Shown here: positions 26,308 through 34,534 of the stretch, piece after piece
How positions within the stretch are numbered: the first letter of the stretch is position 1
Layout of the letters: each line of letters begins with the position of its first letter
Position numbers and translations under genes: made by a program
Notes under the pieces: model-generated
Told to the model about the DNA's origin: nothing
What the model saw: only the letters and a program-made list of their open reading frames with translations
Databases searched by the model: none
Source: Chloroherpeton thalassium ATCC 35110
GTDB lineage: Bacteria > Bacteroidota > Chlorobiia > Chlorobiales > Chloroherpetonaceae
Length of the DNA: 64,000 nt
Direction: 5' to 3'
Assembly: GCF_000020525.1 (NCBI RefSeq)
Contig: NC_011026.1
Location: 2,090,001 to 2,154,000, forward strand

Positions 26308-28821
26308 TTATTTGATTTCAAACGCAACTTCCACCGTTTGAATCGCCTCGCTGCTCGATAAGCTACCGAACAGCATCCGACGCATTTTGGTAAGCAAGCA
26401 CAGTTCGAACCGCTTCTCCTTCACATCGGATTTTTTGATGACGGCTTTCACGACCGCGCCGTTCGGGTTTAGCACCAGCGTGACCGTCAGCTTGCCGCGC
26501 TTGCCGCCAGATTGTGCAAGGCAGCTTTGCAGCATGTTTAAATTCTTTTCAAGCACTTTTTTGATGTCTGCTTCCGTGCGCTCCGTCGTGTTCAAGGAGA
26601 TTTTTCCAATCGCCAATGTAAGTTCTGGCGCCGGGCTTGCGGCTTCCGACTCATCGGCGCTTATTTTCGGTGCAATGCTTAGCGACTTCATTTGTCGCGC
26701 ACCCGCGCCGCCCATTCCCACGCCTCTTCCAATTCCTCCGCTGCCCATCAGGTTTCCGAACCCGCCGCCGCCGACCGCATAATCCGACACGCCGTCGGGC
26801 AAGGGCAGAGGTTGCGTGACGCTCTCGCTTTCGCCCGTCTTGTTGCGAACCTCGCTATCGATGGCGACGAACGAGGTGTATTTGGTCAGCAAATTATAAG
26901 TCAGGCCGAGTTCTGTAATTTCCTTCGTGCGCTCATCGGATTCGGAAAGGGCGTTGTAGTCGCCGAGCGTGGCAATTCGGTCACGCGCCCAAAGGTAGCG
27001 CAAGGCCGCATTTTTCTCCGACGGCTTGAATTTCTTCACATTCAGCGAATGCTCGTACTTTTCCCCGTCGCCGGTAAAACCGCTTAAAGTGATTTTTCCT
27101 TCGGCCTTGCCGCGCCATTTGCCGAACAAAATCACCGGTCGCTCGGCCATCACATCCGGCAAGCTCACCGGTTCGACATCGTAGGTTTCGAAATCGTCAA
27201 ATTTGTATTGAAGCTGCGTTAAAACCGGAAACTCGATGTACTCCAAAAATTTATCCACTTTTTGCTCAAGCTTGATGTCGCTGCTATCCTCCTTCGGCTT
27301 TTGATTTTCGTCGGTCATTCTTAGGCTAAATCCGCCGTGTCCCGGCAATTCAAGCACCGTCGGTTCGCCCGAACCGGCACGTGCCATGCCTTCAATCAAA
27401 AAGCGATTGACGCCGTTGCCGATGCCGACGGCAAACAAATTGGCCTTGTTCAAATTTTTGCGAATCGTTTCAAAAGTTTCAACTTCAAAACTGACATAGC
27501 CGTCGGTGATGACGACAAAGGTGCGCGAACCGGCCTCCTTTTTCGGCAACCCGAGCGCACGGTTCAGCGCCCGCAAAAGCTCGGTGCCGCCGCCGCCGTG
27601 TTCGTTCTCAAGCGCGTAAAATGCTTTCTCGATATTTTTATCGGTTGCGGGAAGCGACTTTTCGGAAAGCAATTTCGAGCCGCCGGAAAAAAGCAGCAGG
27701 TTGAAAGTCTCCGTCGGGCGAAGGCGTCCGAGCAATTTTTTCATCAATTCTTTTGAAATCGCAATCGGCTGACCGAACATCGAGCCGGAGACATCGACGA
27801 TATAAATATATTCGCGGTTGGGAATCATCTTTTCGGTAACGCGCTTCGGCGGCTGAACCGTCGCTAAAAAGAAATTTTCCTTTTCGCCCTCAAAAAGCAA
27901 CAGCCCCGACTGAATTTGATTTCCGGCCAAGCGGTAGCGCAAAATATAGTCGCGGTTGCCGCCGAACTTTTCGGATTTATCGAGCGAGACTTCGGCAAGT
28001 GATTTTTTCTCGAGGCGAACGGCGGTTTTGTGCGAAACGCAAGCGATGTCGTCAATCGGCACGCCGGTCGAGACCTCCACCGCAATATCAAATTCCGAAG
28101 TCGGCGCTTCGCCTTCCTTCAGATAGGGCGTTTTCACCCACTTGTCGCGCTCGCCCGCGTCCGACGCCTTCCGGTTGGAATAGCGCGGCCCGACGACGCT
28201 CGGATAAACGAATTCATAGACGGCGTCCGTCGGCACGAGCAGTTCGGTGTATTTGAGTTCGACGCGAATCGTATCGCCGGGCAAAATATTTGCCACGTTC
28301 ATTTGAAACACATTCGGGCGCTGTTCCTCAAGCAGCGACGCAGTTTTGCCTTCGGATTTGGCCTTTTCATATTCTTCGCGGGCTTTTTGGCGCTCTTTAA
28401 TTTTTGCGACAATCGTGCGCTCGCCAATGGTCATTTTCATGCCATAAACCGCCGCGCGAGTTGACGCTGGAAAAGTATAAATCGCTTCAATCGGCTTTTT
28501 GCCGGAATTTTTATACACCTGCGTAACCGCGACATCGGCAATGACGCCGGCGATTTTCACATCCGCCGAAGTCGAGAGCAGCGGAAGTTGCTCAGCTTCC
28601 GGATCGTCGCTTTTGATGAAAAAATAAGGTGAAAGCGTGCGCTCGTTTTCATCAACCAAAGCGGGCTTTATGTCGTAAAGGTCGGATTTGCCGGAGCGCA
28701 AAGCGTTTTGCTCCTGCAAGCCCTCCGGCGTTTCGGCCTCATTTTGAGCCGTGCAGCTTGATTGGCTAAGCAAAAAAAGAAGGGCAAGCAAAAAGGGTAA
28801 TTTGAAAGACAGGCGTTTCAT
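26308..28821 (-). CDS. VIT and von Willebrand A domain lipoprotein with AgmX/TonB-like C-terminus
   Basis: An 837-residue envelope protein. Order: lipoprotein signal (LSQSSC, Cys 23); VIT domain (about 80-215); vWA domain starting at YIVDVSGSM, with MIDAS residues Asp 343, Ser 345 and Ser 347 and later TDGYVS; a beta domain; a Gly-rich linker (about 690-720); and a C-terminal domain of about 95 residues (NLNMLQSCLAQ, GKLTVTLVLNPNGAV) like the AgmX/PglI or TonB-type domain. VIT-vWA proteins in animals and bacteria act in adhesion or protein binding. The AgmX-like end is known from gliding-related proteins in myxobacteria. The combination suggests an envelope scaffold; its role here is unknown. 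GC-rich codon use. Confidence 0.87.
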   Translation of the reverse strand: MKRLSFKLPFLLALLFLLSQSSCTAQNEAETPEGLQEQNALRSGKSDLYDIKPALVDENERTLSPYFFIKSDDPEAEQLPLLSTSADVKIAGVIADVAVTQVYKNSGKKPIEAIYTFPASTRAAVYGMKMTIGERTIVAKIKERQKAREEYEKAKSEGKTASLLEEQRPNVFQMNVANILPGDTIRVELKYTELLVPTDAVYEFVYPSVVGPRYSNRKASDAGERDKWVKTPYLKEGEAPTSEFDIAVEVSTGVPIDDIACVSHKTAVRLEKKSLAEVSLDKSEKFGGNRDYILRYRLAGNQIQSGLLLFEGEKENFFLATVQPPKRVTEKMIPNREYIYIVDVSGSMFGQPIAISKELMKKLLGRLRPTETFNLLLFSGGSKLLSEKSLPATDKNIEKAFYALENEHGGGGTELLRALNRALGLPKKEAGSRTFVVITDGYVSFEVETFETIRKNLNKANLFAVGIGNGVNRFLIEGMARAGSGEPTVLELPGHGGFSLRMTDENQKPKEDSSDIKLEQKVDKFLEYIEFPVLTQLQYKFDDFETYDVEPVSLPDVMAERPVILFGKWRGKAEGKITLSGFTGDGEKYEHSLNVKKFKPSEKNAALRYLWARDRIATLGDYNALSESDERTKEITELGLTYNLLTKYTSFVAIDSEVRNKTGESESVTQPLPLPDGVSDYAVGGGGFGNLMGSGGIGRGVGMGGAGARQMKSLSIAPKISADESEAASPAPELTLAIGKISLNTTERTEADIKKVLEKNLNMLQSCLAQSGGKRGKLTVTLVLNPNGAVVKAVIKKSDVKEKRFELCLLTKMRRMLFGSLSSSEAIQTVEVAFEIK

Positions 28822-29074
28822 AATCTTGTTCGGTTTGAATTAAAAAGACCCGAGTAACAAGAAACCGGATAGGACGGGTTTTATATGGCAAAAATCCAAT
28901 CTATTTTGGACATGATTTGTGCCGGGCCAAACTTGTGTCGCACTGAGCGGCTAATGTTCCCGACGCGGACAGATAAACGGCCATGATGACAATTCCTTAT
29001 GCCATGTAAATTGATGCCGTCAAAGCAGGGTAGACACTTAGGTCTGCCCCCACACCCTTTGCCGGCTGATGTGT

Positions 29075-29099
29075 AGGGGCGAACCTATGTGTTCGCCCT
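29075..29099. repeat. Hairpin GGGCGAAC-N6-GTTCGCCC
   Basis: Perfect 8-bp arms (29077-29084 and 29091-29098) around CTATGT, with G-T extension. The motif resembles short GC-rich palindromes dispersed in many bacterial genomes; it is not beside any gene. Confidence 0.6.
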
Positions 29100-29139
29100 C
29101 TTTGTGCATCTCAGCCCGCCTACAAAAATGTTGCTATCG

Positions 29140-29191
29140 GTAGCGGAGACGAAGTGCGGCTTCTTGAAAGACTGACATTCATCTCCGCTAC
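29140..29191. repeat. Inverted repeat GTAGCGGAGA ... TCTCCGCTAC
   Basis: Exact 10-bp arms at 29140-29149 and 29182-29191 enclose 32 bases. It lies 19 bases left of the copy of the palindromic repeat at 29211, inside the candidate element. Confidence 0.6.
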
Positions 29192-29210
29192 TGATGCGAA
29201 AAAGTACAAT

Positions 29211-29288
29211 GTCATTCTGAAGCTTCTTAGCCGAAGAATCCAACGTAGCTGGGACGCATGGATGCTTCGCTAAGAAGCTCAGCATGAC
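29211..29288. repeat. Single dispersed copy of the 24.2-kb palindromic repeat
   Basis: Starts GTCATTCTGA, has CTTAGCCGAAGAATCCA and GGATGCTTCG, and ends GCTCAGCATGAC, like units at 24231-24608, but with AGCTTC in place of GGATTC and a different centre (AACGTAGCTGGGACGC). The change AGCTTCTTAG on the left is matched by CTAAGAAGCT on the right, so the hairpin is conserved by compensating changes. Confidence 0.85.
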
Positions 29289-29308
29289 AAGTTGCCGGTT
29301 GTCATTTT

Positions 29309-29349
29309 AGCCGTTTACCTTTTTCCGAAACGGAGAAAGATAAACGGCT
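29309..29349. repeat. Long hairpin AGCCGTTTA ... TAAACGGCT
   Basis: Exact 9-bp outer arms (29309-29317, 29341-29349) continue into an inner stem CTTTTTCCG/CGGAGAAAG with one mismatch around a 3-base loop, about 18 pairs in all. Confidence 0.6.
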
Positions 29350-29694
29350 CAGGCAGACATCATTTCACTCATGTCCAAAATGCGATAACATGCAGATATT
29401 TTTCAAAGGACATTCACAATGATAGGAAATCTACAAAGAGAGGCTCAATAACAAAAACCGTTTGATGTGAGAGAATCCAGGTTTAAAAAAGAGCATGTGA
29501 GCCGAGGATTGGTGGTGTTTAAGGAACAATTCCAAAGAAAAGGCGGTTTTCAAACAGCTTTCTTAAAATAGGGGTTGCGTAAGGAAGGCCGATTCGTTTA
29601 AATTTGTGGCTCAAAAAATAGCGGATTCTAAAAATTAAGAATCAAGTTAGGCAGTTGGGAGTATATTCTCGAAAATCTAAAAAACAAGCAACCC

Positions 29695-30141
29695 ATGAAA
29701 ATCATCAATATGTGGCAGAAAATAGTTGGCTTGTTAAGCGTATTTATCGTATTCTTAGCCTTTTCCGGTACGCTGCTCGCGCAAGAATCGCCGGTGTTAG
29801 AAGCGGCTAAAGATCCCTGCAACGATTCACTTTACTTGCGGCTGAAAGATGCGCCGCCCGTCAGCTTAACAGAGTCGGAGCGAGCCTATGTAAAACAAAA
29901 GCGTAAGGAATGCGAAGAGTACAGATACGGCAAAATTGAAAAGCCCAACGCGTTGCCGGAAAAAGAAGAAGCGCAAGAACTTGAAGAATCGCTTTCAGAA
30001 CTGAAGGCGGACGAAGAAAAGCCGGGTGTGGAGCAAGAATCCTTTTTATCCGCGAGAAACATCGGCATTTTTTCGGTGGTCATTGGCGCGGTGACTGGTT
30101 TAATTATTGCAATTGGGAATGTAACAGAAGCACCATTTTAA
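29695..30141 (+). CDS. Unrecognised exported/membrane protein
   Basis: 148 residues, not recognised. The N-terminus is a signal peptide or anchor ending in GTLLAQ; then a polar, charged middle (about 30-115) with many Glu and Lys and two Cys (PCNDS, KECEEY); near the C-terminus one clear membrane helix (FSVVIGAVTGLIIAIG). If the signal is cleaved this is a periplasmic protein anchored by its C-terminus. The next gene starts 11 bases after the stop, so the two are likely cotranscribed. Confidence 0.75.
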   Translation: MKIINMWQKIVGLLSVFIVFLAFSGTLLAQESPVLEAAKDPCNDSLYLRLKDAPPVSLTESERAYVKQKRKECEEYRYGKIEKPNALPEKEEAQELEESLSELKADEEKPGVEQESFLSARNIGIFSVVIGAVTGLIIAIGNVTEAPF

Positions 30142-30152
30142 AATTTCTACCA

Positions 30153-30596
30153 ATGAGTTATAAGTTTGCAGAAAAAGATTATGCCCGAATCGCGGCGGCA
30201 CTCGGCATGAAAGAGCCGGTTCAGTTGGCAAATCCCGTTCGTTTTGAAATTGAAGATGCCTCCTCACAACGCAGAATCACATTGGAAATTCATGCCGAGC
30301 TCGAAATTGGCGAGCGCATTGGAAATTTAATCTCGGTTTATACGCCGCTTGGGTTGGTGCAACTTCACTTCTGCACGGATTATGTGGTGAGTGAGGAACT
30401 CGGTGAAGTGATTTTATTTGCCGAAGATCGCGGAAAAATCTCCGGCCTCATTCTCAGCAAAGACGCCGGTTTGACCTACTACTGCAATGTCGATAAATCA
30501 CTCTTGTCCAAAGATCCATTCAAATTAAGCGGAGAAGTTTTGGGCTGCGCCATTCAGCTTTCTTTAACCGAGCATAAGCTGGTCGAGATTAAATAA
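30153..30596 (+). CDS. Unrecognised soluble protein
   Basis: 147 residues with no signal peptide or membrane helix. The pattern is mostly beta strands (FEIEDASSQRRITLEIHAE, LVQLHFCTDYVV) with an N-terminal helix. I do not recognise a family. It lies 11 bases behind the exported protein at 29695 and ahead of ybeY by 138 bases that contain a nested hairpin. Confidence 0.75.
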   Translation: MSYKFAEKDYARIAAALGMKEPVQLANPVRFEIEDASSQRRITLEIHAELEIGERIGNLISVYTPLGLVQLHFCTDYVVSEELGEVILFAEDRGKISGLILSKDAGLTYYCNVDKSLLSKDPFKLSGEVLGCAIQLSLTEHKLVEIK

Positions 30597-30632
30597 GCAT
30601 GGTGTTTATTTTGCCCTGATGAACAAATCGGG

Positions 30633-30678
30633 TCGGCTCTGCGCAAACGTGATGCGTTTCAAAAATGGGCAGAGCCGA
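30633..30678. other. Nested stem-loop between an unknown gene and ybeY
   Basis: Outer stem TCGGCTCTGC / GCAGAGCCGA (10 exact pairs, 30633-30642 and 30669-30678), with an inner AAACG/CGTTT pairing. No T-run follows, so it may be an RNA processing site or 3'-end hairpin, not a standard terminator. Confidence 0.5.
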
Positions 30679-30734
30679 AAAGCGTTTGGTGCTTATTTGG
30701 CAACGCTTTATTGAACTTTCAAGCCTCAACCTGA

Positions 30735-31160
30735 ATGTCCATTATCATTTCAAAAACGGTTAAACAAGAACTCCCCGAAGAGAAAATCCGTAAGGCTATC
30801 GAACTTGTCTTGCAAGGTGAAAAGTGTGAGGCAGAGGAAATTTCTGCCGTTTATTGTGGCGATAGGCTGATTAGGAAGATCAACATCGAGCATTTGGCGC
30901 ATGATTATCCAACCGACACCATTTCGTTTCGACTGAATTCGGGCAACGCTATCGAGGGTGAGTTCTACATTTCCTGCGATACCGTCCGGCGCAACGCGCA
31001 AGAATACGAGAGTTCCTTTGAAAATGAATTGCTTCGTGTGACTATTCACTCGGTGTTGCACTTAATTGGCTTCGAAGATCAAAGCGCGGCGCAAAAAGCT
31101 GAAATGACCCAGAAAGAAAACCGCTACTTAGCCGCTCTATTTCACCACGATGAAAAATAA
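30735..31160 (+). CDS. ybeY: YbeY endoribonuclease, rRNA maturation factor
   Basis: YbeY is a metal-dependent RNase needed for 16S rRNA 3'-end maturation and ribosome quality control. 141 residues. The metal site HSVLHLIGFEDQS keeps the first two His of the HxxxHxxxxxH motif but has Asp-Gln at the usual third-His position, a form I know from Bacteroidetes (GYKDK). The TDTISF motif is also seen (YPTDTISFRL). The ATG at 30735 is the first in frame after the hairpin region. Confidence 0.92.
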   Translation: MSIIISKTVKQELPEEKIRKAIELVLQGEKCEAEEISAVYCGDRLIRKINIEHLAHDYPTDTISFRLNSGNAIEGEFYISCDTVRRNAQEYESSFENELLRVTIHSVLHLIGFEDQSAAQKAEMTQKENRYLAALFHHDEK

Positions 31161-31285
31161 ACGCCAATTCAGATTTTTACCATAAAAGGCTGTTTTGTGT
31201 TGATAATTTTGTTTACTTCACTACGGTAGGTTCTGTGTAACTTTGCCTGCCAGTTTTTCATCTCCTAAAAAACATCATAACGCGT

Positions 31286-33373
31286 TTGAATATGTGTGCA
31301 AAACAACACAAGCACGCCGTTAAGTGGTTATTTTTCATCAGCTTAATTTTTTGTGCGATTCTTTTTTCTGCATGTGAAAAAGATGTTCAGCCGGATATTA
31401 AAAAGTCGGAGCGATTGTATAGAGAAGGGCTGTTGTTTCAAGAAAGTTATGAATATCAGCGAGCGCTTCAAGCTTTTCAAGACGCGGCAGCATTGGATTC
31501 GGCGTTGGGCAGAACGCGTGCGTGGCGCTTGAACATGGTTGAACTTGCTAAAATTCAGCAGTGTATTGGGTGGTTGCCTGAAGCGCTCGCCTCGATCGAA
31601 AAAGCTTCTGAACTGGCCGCCAGCGATAGCGCTTTACTTCAAGATGATTTCCGGCGCAAAGAAGCGGCGCTTCATGCCAAGCTTGGGCATCATCACGCAG
31701 CTATCGATGCGCTCAAGAAAATTGAATCGCAAACCACAAGCGATAGGCTTCATCTCGCGGAGGCATATCTTCAACTTCGAGACGCCGGCCTGGCCTATCG
31801 ATATTTCCAGTTGGCGGCAACTTCAAAAGAGCCAATGGCGCAGTTGCGCGCGTATGCTGGGCTTTCGCAAATTTTTGTTGGCTCGCCGGCAACTGCGCGC
31901 GATCAGGATAGCGCGGCGGTGTATGTGAAAAAAATATTGGACTTGACGGCTCAAATTCGTGATTCAAAATTGCCAGACGAGCAAAAATTCGAGATGCTAC
32001 ATCAAGCCGCGCTGCAACTTTCCACGTTTGACGAAGAACGGCGAAATGCCAGCTTTTTGATGTATCAGGCGCTGGCGTTAATTCAAAAAACAGGCTCGGA
32101 AATGCTGACGCGAACGGTGGCATTTGAGGCCAATTCGCTGGTGACTCGCCGCGCGTCGACGCTTGAGATTGCGCTGAATTTCTTCAAGAAAACAAACTAT
32201 CTGATCGGAATGGCGCATGCCTATGTGCTGCTTGGCCTTGAGGATGTCTACAGCCCGCAACAGCAAATTGATTATTTGAAAAACGGGTTGGATGCTTATG
32301 AAAGTCTATTTGCGCCAAAAATTCCGATTGCCGTTGCAAACGATATGGATGCCGGATTTTATCGGCTGATTAATTTGCTACTGCGTCAAGGGCGTCATCT
32401 TGAGGCGTATGAAGTGTCGGAGCGCGTCAAGATGCTACATCAGCGCAGCTTGCTTGGGGAAAATTCGTTTCAATTTGCCGGTGATTCACTCAAGCCTGTG
32501 CTGCATCATTTGGAGCAGCTTTATGCAGAAATCGCCGCGCTTCAGGTGTTAAGCGATAGTTCGGCGTTTCTCTCTGATTTAGATAAAAATGTTCGCCAAA
32601 ATTTTCTATCGCGGCGTTTGGCCGAAAAGCAAGGCGAGTTTTTTGGTTTGCTGGCCGACTTGCGCAAAGAACATCCGAATTATGCCGAGATTTTCCTCCC
32701 AACACCTTTAACCTTGCCTTCCTTGCAGTCGCTTTTGCCGGAGAAAACCGCGCTTGTCGATGTGTTTTTTTCTGAGGAAAAAGCGACAGTGATTTTTATC
32801 ACCAGCGATAAAGTCAAGGTGATGCAAAATGCTCTAAATCGCGAGGACCTTCAAGGTGCGCTCAGCGAACTGCGATGGGAGTTTTTGGAAAATGCCGCGC
32901 ATGTGACCGATGGGCTTTGGCAAAACGAATCTCGGCGCAAGCTTTCGGATGCGTTTGTGGCTGCCATTGAGCCAGAACTTCAGGACATTCAGCAGCTGTT
33001 TATTTGCTCGCAACTTCCTATTCCATTTCATCTATTGGGGCGTTCGGCGTATTTGCAGGAGCAAGTCGCGCTTTCCTACCTGACTTCCGCCAAGCAGCTG
33101 GAACTGGCGCGATATGTGCAGAATCAAAAAATCGTGGAGTTTATGAATGTGAGCGACATGCAGCGCGTGCCGTTGCCTTTTTATAGCAAGCAGCGCGAAA
33201 GTGTGGTATTGTGGGGCGCTGTGCCCGAGCAAGGGTTAGCAGAACAAAAAGTTATTTTAGAGCTGGCTCTTCAAAATAGCGCATCTATTGCTGTTGTGCT
33301 CAAGCAGTTGGCTGAAGATAAAATCATGCGGAACGATTTTTCGTGGGTGATTTTCAGCGCATATGGATACTAA
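31286..33373 (+). CDS. TPR lipoprotein ending in a truncated CHAT-like domain
   Basis: 695 residues. Lipoprotein signal (AILFSAC, Cys 30), TPR-like helices to about residue 400, a coiled region, then a C-terminal part laid out like a CHAT caspase-fold domain: a strand with KTALVDVFF, an LF...PIPFHLLG segment in place of the usual IPDGxLxxLPFxxL, and SYLTSAKQL in place of SYLPS. The chain ends with SWVIFSAYGY, where CHAT proteases have the catalytic His (HFATHG). So the His is Tyr-like and the Cys half is missing. It is probably not a protease. Downstream bases do not continue the domain in any frame I could see. Confidence 0.7.
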   Translation: MNMCAKQHKHAVKWLFFISLIFCAILFSACEKDVQPDIKKSERLYREGLLFQESYEYQRALQAFQDAAALDSALGRTRAWRLNMVELAKIQQCIGWLPEALASIEKASELAASDSALLQDDFRRKEAALHAKLGHHHAAIDALKKIESQTTSDRLHLAEAYLQLRDAGLAYRYFQLAATSKEPMAQLRAYAGLSQIFVGSPATARDQDSAAVYVKKILDLTAQIRDSKLPDEQKFEMLHQAALQLSTFDEERRNASFLMYQALALIQKTGSEMLTRTVAFEANSLVTRRASTLEIALNFFKKTNYLIGMAHAYVLLGLEDVYSPQQQIDYLKNGLDAYESLFAPKIPIAVANDMDAGFYRLINLLLRQGRHLEAYEVSERVKMLHQRSLLGENSFQFAGDSLKPVLHHLEQLYAEIAALQVLSDSSAFLSDLDKNVRQNFLSRRLAEKQGEFFGLLADLRKEHPNYAEIFLPTPLTLPSLQSLLPEKTALVDVFFSEEKATVIFITSDKVKVMQNALNREDLQGALSELRWEFLENAAHVTDGLWQNESRRKLSDAFVAAIEPELQDIQQLFICSQLPIPFHLLGRSAYLQEQVALSYLTSAKQLELARYVQNQKIVEFMNVSDMQRVPLPFYSKQRESVVLWGAVPEQGLAEQKVILELALQNSASIAVVLKQLAEDKIMRNDFSWVIFSAYGY

Positions 33374-33410
33374 TTCACATTTTTGAAAACGCTCATATGC
33401 CAAAGCGTTC

Positions 33411-33460
33411 TTTTAAAAAGTAGTCCTAAATGCGATTTCCAAAAGTGCGTTTAGGACTAC
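33411..33460 (-). terminator. Terminator after pheA (minus strand)
   Basis: Stem GTAGTCCTAAA / TTTAGGACTAC (33420-33430, 33450-33460; 11 exact pairs), followed on the minus strand by TTTTTAAAAG. Lies 15 bases after the pheA stop and between convergent genes. Confidence 0.7.
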
Positions 33461-33474
33461 ATGATGATAGTTGA

Positions 33475-34317
33475 TTATGCGCCCACTTTGCCGTAGCTGC
33501 CAAGCACTTTTACCATCGGAGAAAATTCCCGCAAATGATCAAGCGCGTTTTGGACATGCGTTTCCGACTCGTCGCCAACGAAATCCACATAAAACAAATA
33601 CTCAAATGCAGCCTCGCGCGACGGGCGCGATTCTATTTTTGTTAAATCAATATTTCGCAAGGCCAAAGTGGCCAGTGCTTTGAAAAGTGAACCTGGCACG
33701 TTTGGCAGCAAAAACACGATAGACGTTTTTCGTGAGCCGTTTTCAGAAACTTTCGGATGCCTGGTTTCCTCATTTTCAAGTGCAGTGATGCAAACAAATC
33801 GCGTGATGTTCCAAGCTTTATCGGCAAGGTTTCGCTTGAAAATTTTCAAGCCATAGAGTTCCGCCGCGCGTTCTGAGGCAATCGCGAGTTTTTCGGCAGC
33901 TTTTTCTTTCGCGATAAGTTTTGCGCTACCGGCGGTGTCGTAGGTGGCTTCGGCTTTCAGATGGGGATTTTCTTCAAAAAATCCACGACATTGCGCCAGC
34001 GCTTGCGGATGCGAAAGCACTTCGCAGGCCGTTTCAATAGAGGCTTCTGGCAACCCCATCAAGCAATGTAAAACCGGCACATACGTTTCCGCGACAATCT
34101 TGACGGGATATTTTAGCAGCAAATCATAGTTTTGGTGGATGCTTCCGCCGAGCGTATTTTCAACGGGAAGTGCGCCGTAGGTTAGCTCCTCGCGTTCAAC
34201 GGCCTTAAAAATAGATTCGAAATCTTCAAACGGTTTTTCTTCCTGGCCAAAGCGCAAAGCAGCAATTTCACTATATGCGCCAGGCTCACCTTGATAGCCA
34301 ACGAGAGATTTTTTCAT
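33475..34317 (-). CDS. pheA: Prephenate dehydratase
   Basis: Converts prephenate to phenylpyruvate for phenylalanine synthesis. A 280-residue monofunctional form (no chorismate mutase domain). Evidence: VGYQGEPGAYSE start, LPVENTLGGSI, the catalytic Thr in NITRFVCI near residue 175, and a C-terminal ACT regulatory domain (NVPGSLFKALATLA, IESRPSREAAFEYLFYVD), so feedback by phenylalanine is likely. ATG at 34317. It is divergent from yebC across about 220 bases. Confidence 0.94.
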   Translation of the reverse strand: MKKSLVGYQGEPGAYSEIAALRFGQEEKPFEDFESIFKAVEREELTYGALPVENTLGGSIHQNYDLLLKYPVKIVAETYVPVLHCLMGLPEASIETACEVLSHPQALAQCRGFFEENPHLKAEATYDTAGSAKLIAKEKAAEKLAIASERAAELYGLKIFKRNLADKAWNITRFVCITALENEETRHPKVSENGSRKTSIVFLLPNVPGSLFKALATLALRNIDLTKIESRPSREAAFEYLFYVDFVGDESETHVQNALDHLREFSPMVKVLGSYGKVGA

Positions 34318-34534
34318 TTCGAAATATGTGTTAACTTAGATTTTCAGCTTAAAACGAGCGGCCAAGCGAGCTTTGAATTCCCCCTCAAAAACCAAGCAAT
34401 GTTGGGCATCGTCGTTTATAAAAAATCCAGTAATTATCGGTAAATGCCAATTCTTTTTTCAGGAAAATGGACTGGCATCATTACGGTTTATACAAAAACA
34501 TTCGGTTAATCATCAAAAAAATAAAGGTATTTTT

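Larger units (their letters stand above)
28904..29380. mobile_element. Candidate non-autonomous element bounded by 12-bp inverted repeats
   Basis: TTTTGGACATGA at 28904-28915 is matched by its exact complement at 29369-29380. Inside both ends there is a further inverted, imperfect match: GATAAACGGC..ATGACAA at 28973-28995 against GGTAAACGGCTAAAATGACAA read backwards from about 29317 to 29297. The 477-bp stretch has no coding capacity. It may be a MITE-like element or simply two facing copies of one dispersed repeat of about 85 bp. No target-site duplication was established. Confidence 0.4.
28822..29694. other. Gene-free region packed with inverted repeats
   Basis: 873 bases with no credible gene. 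It contains the outer 12-bp inverted repeat at 28904/29380, three strong hairpins (29075-29099, 29140-29191, 29309-29349) and one copy of the 24.2-kb palindromic repeat (29211-29288). The last 300 bases, up to the next gene, show nothing recognisable. Confidence 0.7.

Noticed and set aside
31286-33373. Craspase-like TPR-CHAT protease of type III-E CRISPR
   Set aside because: The protein is a predicted lipoprotein without catalytic His or Cys, and no gRAMP or CRISPR array is near.
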